The notes below the pieces were generated by a model. The model ran no database searches. It was not told where the DNA came from and saw nothing but the letters and a program-made list of their open reading frames with translations. A stretch of DNA of 64,000 nucleotides from an uncultured Pelagibacteraceae bacterium (lineage in GTDB: Bacteria; Pseudomonadota; Alphaproteobacteria; Pelagibacterales; Pelagibacteraceae), in assembly GCA_902567765.1 (NCBI GenBank), contig CACFNI010000004.1:1-64000 (forward strand), written 5' to 3'. The position numbers were made by a program, and so were the translations under genes. Below, piece after piece: positions 60,246 to 64,000 of this stretch (positions are counted from its first letter, which is position 1; each line of letters starts with the position of its first letter).

Positions 60246-63122
60246 TTAAGCAGTTTTTTTATATTTATTATCCAGTAAAGGCCTTAAAAAACTACCGGTA
60301 TAGCTATCTTTTACTTCACAAATTTCCTCAGGTTTGCCCTTAGCGACAATCTCACCACCCTTTACACCGCCTTCAGGACCCATATCAATTATATAATCAG
60401 CAGTTTTAATCACGTCTAAATTATGTTCAATTACAACAACAGAATTACCTAATGCTACAAAAGTATGTAAAATTTCTAATAGTTTTTTAATATCATGTTG
60501 ATGAAGACCTGTTGTTGGTTCATCTAAAATATACATTGTTCTACCTGTAGATCTTTTTGAAAGTTCTTTTGCCAATTTTATTCTTTGAGCTTCACCACCA
60601 GATAATGTTGTAGCCTGCTGTCCAATTTTAATATACCCCAATCCTACTTTCTTAAGTGTAAGAAGTTTTGATTTTATATTAGATATATTTTCAAAATATT
60701 CACACCCTTCATCAACAGTCATATTTAGAACATCTGCAATACTTTTATTTTTAAATTTAATTTCTAAAGTTTCTCTATTATATCTTGTTCCTTTACATTC
60801 ATCACATTGTATATAAACATCTGGTAAAAAGTGCATTTCATAAGTTATTACACCATCACCTTCACACGCTTCACACCTTCCACCTTTTACATTGAATGAA
60901 AATCTTCCTGGTTTGTATCCACGACTTTTTGATTCAGGCAGTGCCGTAAACCAGTCTCTTATTGGACCAAATGCACCTGTATAAGTAGCAGGGTTAGATC
61001 TTGGAGTCCTTCCTATTGGTGACTGGTCAATGTTAATAACCTTGTCAACTAATTCTACTCCTTTAAAACCTTTAAAGGGTTTTGGAATTTTTCTTGATTT
61101 GTTATTGTTAAGAGTCAAATTCAGAGCATTATATAAAGTTTGAAGTACTAAAGTTGATTTTCCACTACCAGAAACTCCTGTGACACATGTAAAACTTCCA
61201 AGTGGAATTTTTAAATTGATATTTTTAAGATTATTACCAGTTGCGCCATTTATTTCTAAAAATCTACCATTTTTTGCAAGTCTTCTTTTATTTGGTATTT
61301 GTATAAAGAATTTATTTGATAAATATTTTCCCGTTATGCTATTAGAATTTTTCACAATTTCATCGTAAGTTCCTTGTGCAATAATTTGTCCACCCTTACT
61401 TCCTGCTTCTGGACCTAGATCAATAATATGGTCAGCATTAACCATTGTTTCGGTATCATGCTCAACCACTATAACAGTGTTACCTAAATCTCTTAATCTT
61501 TTCAAAGCATCGATTAATTTTACATTATCTTTTTGGTGAAGACCTATAGATGGTTCATCCAAAACATACAAAACTCCCGTAAGACCTGAACCTATTTGAG
61601 AAGCCAACCTAATTCTTTGTGCTTCACCACCGGATAAAGTTCCAGACTCCCTTGATAAAGTTAAATAGTCAAGACCGACATTGAGTAAGAAATTTAATCT
61701 TTCATTTATTTCTTTTAAAATATGTTCAGCTATTTTTAACTGAATTTTAGATAATTTTTTTTCCAGATTTTTAAACCAAGATGTAGCATCAAGTATAGAT
61801 TTTTTTGTTACCTCACTTATGTTTAAACTGTCTATTTTAACGCATAAAGCTTCATCTTTAAGTCTTTGCCCATTACATTTTTCACAATCTGTATCTGATT
61901 GATATTGTGCGATTTCCTCCCTTTTCCAGTCACTATCGGTCTCAAGGTATCTTCTTTCAAGGTTGTTTATCACGCCCTCAAATGGTTTTTTATACGAATA
62001 TTTTTCATATCCATCGTCATAAGAAAATTTTATTTCGTCATCATCTGAACCGTAAAGTATTATGTCCTTTATTTTTTTACTTAATTTGTTCCATTTTTCA
62101 TCTAAAGAAAAGTTATAGTGTTTGGAGAGTGAGGCTAAAGTTTGTGCATAGTACATTGTAGTAGTTTTAGACCATGGCTCTATTGCACCTTCCGCTATAG
62201 TTTTTTTTTCATTTGGAATCACTAAATTAGGATCAACATTTAATTTAATTCCGATACCTTCACATTCTTCACATGCTCCATATGGACTGTTAAAAGAAAA
62301 TAATCTAGGTTCAATTTCTTCTATTGTAAACCCACTTTCTGGACATGCAAATTTGGTAGAGAATATTATTTTTTCTATTTTTCTAAATTTTTTAGGTAAA
62401 GTTTCATTTTCATACTCAACAAATAAAAGACCATTAGAGAGATTAATTGATGTTTCTATACTTTCAGCTAGTCTATTTCCTAAATCTGAGTTTAAAATAA
62501 TTCTATCCACTAATACAGATATATCGTGTTTGACTTTTTTATTTAATTCAGGAACTTTGTCTATTTCATAAAGTACATTATCAATCTTTATTTTTCTAAA
62601 TCCTCTTTTTTTGTATCCTAGAATATCTTTTTTATATTCACCTTTTCTTCCTCTAACGACAGGCGAATATAAATAAATTGTAGATTTTTTTGGTAGACTT
62701 TTTATTTTATCGACTATTTGGGATATTGTTTGCGACTGAATTGGCTTACCAGTAAAGGGTGAATAAGGGATTCCAACTCGAGCAAATAAAACTCTCATAT
62801 AATCATAAATTTCAGTTACTGTTGCAACTGTTGATCTTGGATTTTTTGATGTATTTTTTTGCTCAATCGAAATTGCTGGGCTCAAACCTTCAATCAAATC
62901 TACATTTGGTTTTTTCATTTTATCTAAAAATTGTCTTGCGTAAGCTGATAAGCTCTCAACATATCTTCTTTGACCTTCTGCATAGATTGTATCAAAAGCT
63001 AAAGAAGATTTTCCTGATCCAGACAACCCTGTTATTACAACAAATTGATCTTTTGGAAGTTCTAGAGATATGTTCTTCAAATTATGTTCTTTTGCGCCCT
63101 TTATAACTATCTTTTTTTGCAT
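60246..63122 (-). CDS. uvrA: Excinuclease ABC subunit A
   Basis: Two ABC domains: [53 protein letters not shown]; zinc-finger Cys motifs. Confidence 0.98.
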   Translation of the reverse strand: MQKKIVIKGAKEHNLKNISLELPKDQFVVITGLSGSGKSSLAFDTIYAEGQRRYVESLSAYARQFLDKMKKPNVDLIEGLSPAISIEQKNTSKNPRSTVATVTEIYDYMRVLFARVGIPYSPFTGKPIQSQTISQIVDKIKSLPKKSTIYLYSPVVRGRKGEYKKDILGYKKRGFRKIKIDNVLYEIDKVPELNKKVKHDISVLVDRIILNSDLGNRLAESIETSINLSNGLLFVEYENETLPKKFRKIEKIIFSTKFACPESGFTIEEIEPRLFSFNSPYGACEECEGIGIKLNVDPNLVIPNEKKTIAEGAIEPWSKTTTMYYAQTLASLSKHYNFSLDEKWNKLSKKIKDIILYGSDDDEIKFSYDDGYEKYSYKKPFEGVINNLERRYLETDSDWKREEIAQYQSDTDCEKCNGQRLKDEALCVKIDSLNISEVTKKSILDATSWFKNLEKKLSKIQLKIAEHILKEINERLNFLLNVGLDYLTLSRESGTLSGGEAQRIRLASQIGSGLTGVLYVLDEPSIGLHQKDNVKLIDALKRLRDLGNTVIVVEHDTETMVNADHIIDLGPEAGSKGGQIIAQGTYDEIVKNSNSITGKYLSNKFFIQIPNKRRLAKNGRFLEINGATGNNLKNINLKIPLGSFTCVTGVSGSGKSTLVLQTLYNALNLTLNNNKSRKIPKPFKGFKGVELVDKVINIDQSPIGRTPRSNPATYTGAFGPIRDWFTALPESKSRGYKPGRFSFNVKGGRCEACEGDGVITYEMHFLPDVYIQCDECKGTRYNRETLEIKFKNKSIADVLNMTVDEGCEYFENISNIKSKLLTLKKVGLGYIKIGQQATTLSGGEAQRIKLAKELSKRSTGRTMYILDEPTTGLHQHDIKKLLEILHTFVALGNSVVVIEHNLDVIKTADYIIDMGPEGGVKGGEIVAKGKPEEICEVKDSYTGSFLRPLLDNKYKKTA

Positions 63123-63214
63123 AATTTTAGTTGCTTTAAATTAATAAAATCAATAATGAGATTAAAATTATGATATAATTTTACATCATTAATTTATAAA
63201 AATATTAAAATATT

Positions 63215-63673
63215 ATGGCTGGAAGTTTAAATAAAGTGTTATTAATTGGTCGTTTAGGCGCAGATCCTGAAATTAAGCAAATGGTTAACGGCAAAAGTGT
63301 AGCCCGCTTAAGTTTAGCAACTAGTCAATCCTGGAAGGATAAGAACACAGGCGAAAAAAAGGAAAAAACTGAATGGCACCGTATAGTTGTATTTAATGAA
63401 GGTTTAGTAAATGTAGTTCAACAATATCTTAAAAAAGGAGCTCAAATTTATGTCGAGGGTCAGCTATCTACGAGAAAATGGAAAGACGAGCAATCTGGTC
63501 AAGATAAGTATTCTACAGAAATATTAATTCAAGGTTATAATTCTTCTCTTACAATGCTTGGTGGGGGTAGCGCAACTTCTTCCATACAAAATGACAAAAG
63601 CCAAACTGCCTCAAAAAACATAGAAGATATTCCACAATCATCAAATGATTTAGATGATGATATCCCGTTTTAG
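63215..63673 (+). CDS. ssb: Single-stranded DNA-binding protein
   Basis: [34 protein letters not shown]-terminal DLDDDIPF. Confidence 0.97.
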   Translation: MAGSLNKVLLIGRLGADPEIKQMVNGKSVARLSLATSQSWKDKNTGEKKEKTEWHRIVVFNEGLVNVVQQYLKKGAQIYVEGQLSTRKWKDEQSGQDKYSTEILIQGYNSSLTMLGGGSATSSIQNDKSQTASKNIEDIPQSSNDLDDDIPF

Positions 63674-63678
63674 TTTTT

Positions 63679-64000
63679 ATGGAAAAAAACGAAATCACCA
63701 AAGATAAAAATATAAAACTAATATCGATGCATGATGAAATGAGTTCATCATACTTATCATACGCTATGAGCGTAATTATTAGTAGAGCTCTTCCAGATGT
63801 TAGAGACGGTTTAAAACCAGTGCATAGAAGAATTTTATATGCAATGCATAAAGGAGGATATGATTGGTCAAAACAATTTAGAAAATCAGCTAGAATAGTT
63901 GGAGATGTTATTGGTAAATATCATCCTCATGGCGATCAGTCAGTTTATGACGCTTTAGTAAGAATGGTTCAGGATTTTTCTATGAGTTTACCGTTAATTG
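63679..64000 (+). CDS. gyrA: DNA gyrase subunit A, N-terminal part (runs off window end)
   Basis: Translation from ATG 63679: [63 protein letters not shown]...[22 protein letters not shown]. Confidence 0.95.
   Translation, partial: MEKNEITKDKNIKLISMHDEMSSSYLSYAMSVIISRALPDVRDGLKPVHRRILYAMHKGGYDWSKQFRKSARIVGDVIGKYHPHGDQSVYDALVRMVQDFSMSLPLI

Noticed and set aside
60246-63122. Several plus-strand ORFs (61180, 61907, 62353, 62759) inside uvrA
   Set aside because: Antisense to a complete uvrA; composition typical of shadow ORFs.
63123-63214. SOS/LexA box between divergent uvrA and ssb
   Set aside because: No GTTCN7GTTC or GAACN7GTAC-type sequence found by eye.

Overview
AT-rich, very gene-dense chromosomal window. 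Gene content, protein sequence style and tight overlapping gene order fit a streamlined alphaproteobacterium of the SAR11/Pelagibacterales type (taxonomic call is inference). Nearly all of it is coding: a tpiA-secG-pyrG-kdsA-eno-ftsB-lipA run; ntrYX-trkAH; a general amino-acid ABC transporter (aapJQMP-like); valS-ilvD-manC; a phosphate-stress block (lipid kinase, PlcP-like phosphoesterase, glycosyltransferase, phoR, an unknown secreted protein, pstSCAB-phoU-phoB, sixA, ppk, ppx); an arsC/aquaporin cluster; a zur-znuBCA zinc locus; an argS-nagZ-scpAB-tatABC-serS-yajC-secDF run; and uvrA/ssb/gyrA. There are three tRNAs (Arg-TCT, Asn-GTT, Cys-GCA). No CRISPR, phage, IS element or rRNA was seen. 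The most interesting signals are: (i) a recurring 11-bp-period Pho-box-like motif (TTTTAAC-N4-nTGTAAC) upstream of pstS and, in both orientations, in the intergenic region between the lipid kinase and plcP-like genes, forming interlocked divergent promoters; (ii) an uncharacterised exported protein between phoR and pstS; (iii) an SMR-family protein with no acidic residues at all; (iv) palindromes in the aapJ leader whose half-sites recur upstream of a nearby XRE regulator; (v) an arsenate/aquaporin cluster without ArsR; (vi) a small, very Lys-rich coiled-coil protein with a strong Shine-Dalgarno sequence, next to a hairpin-containing intergenic region.
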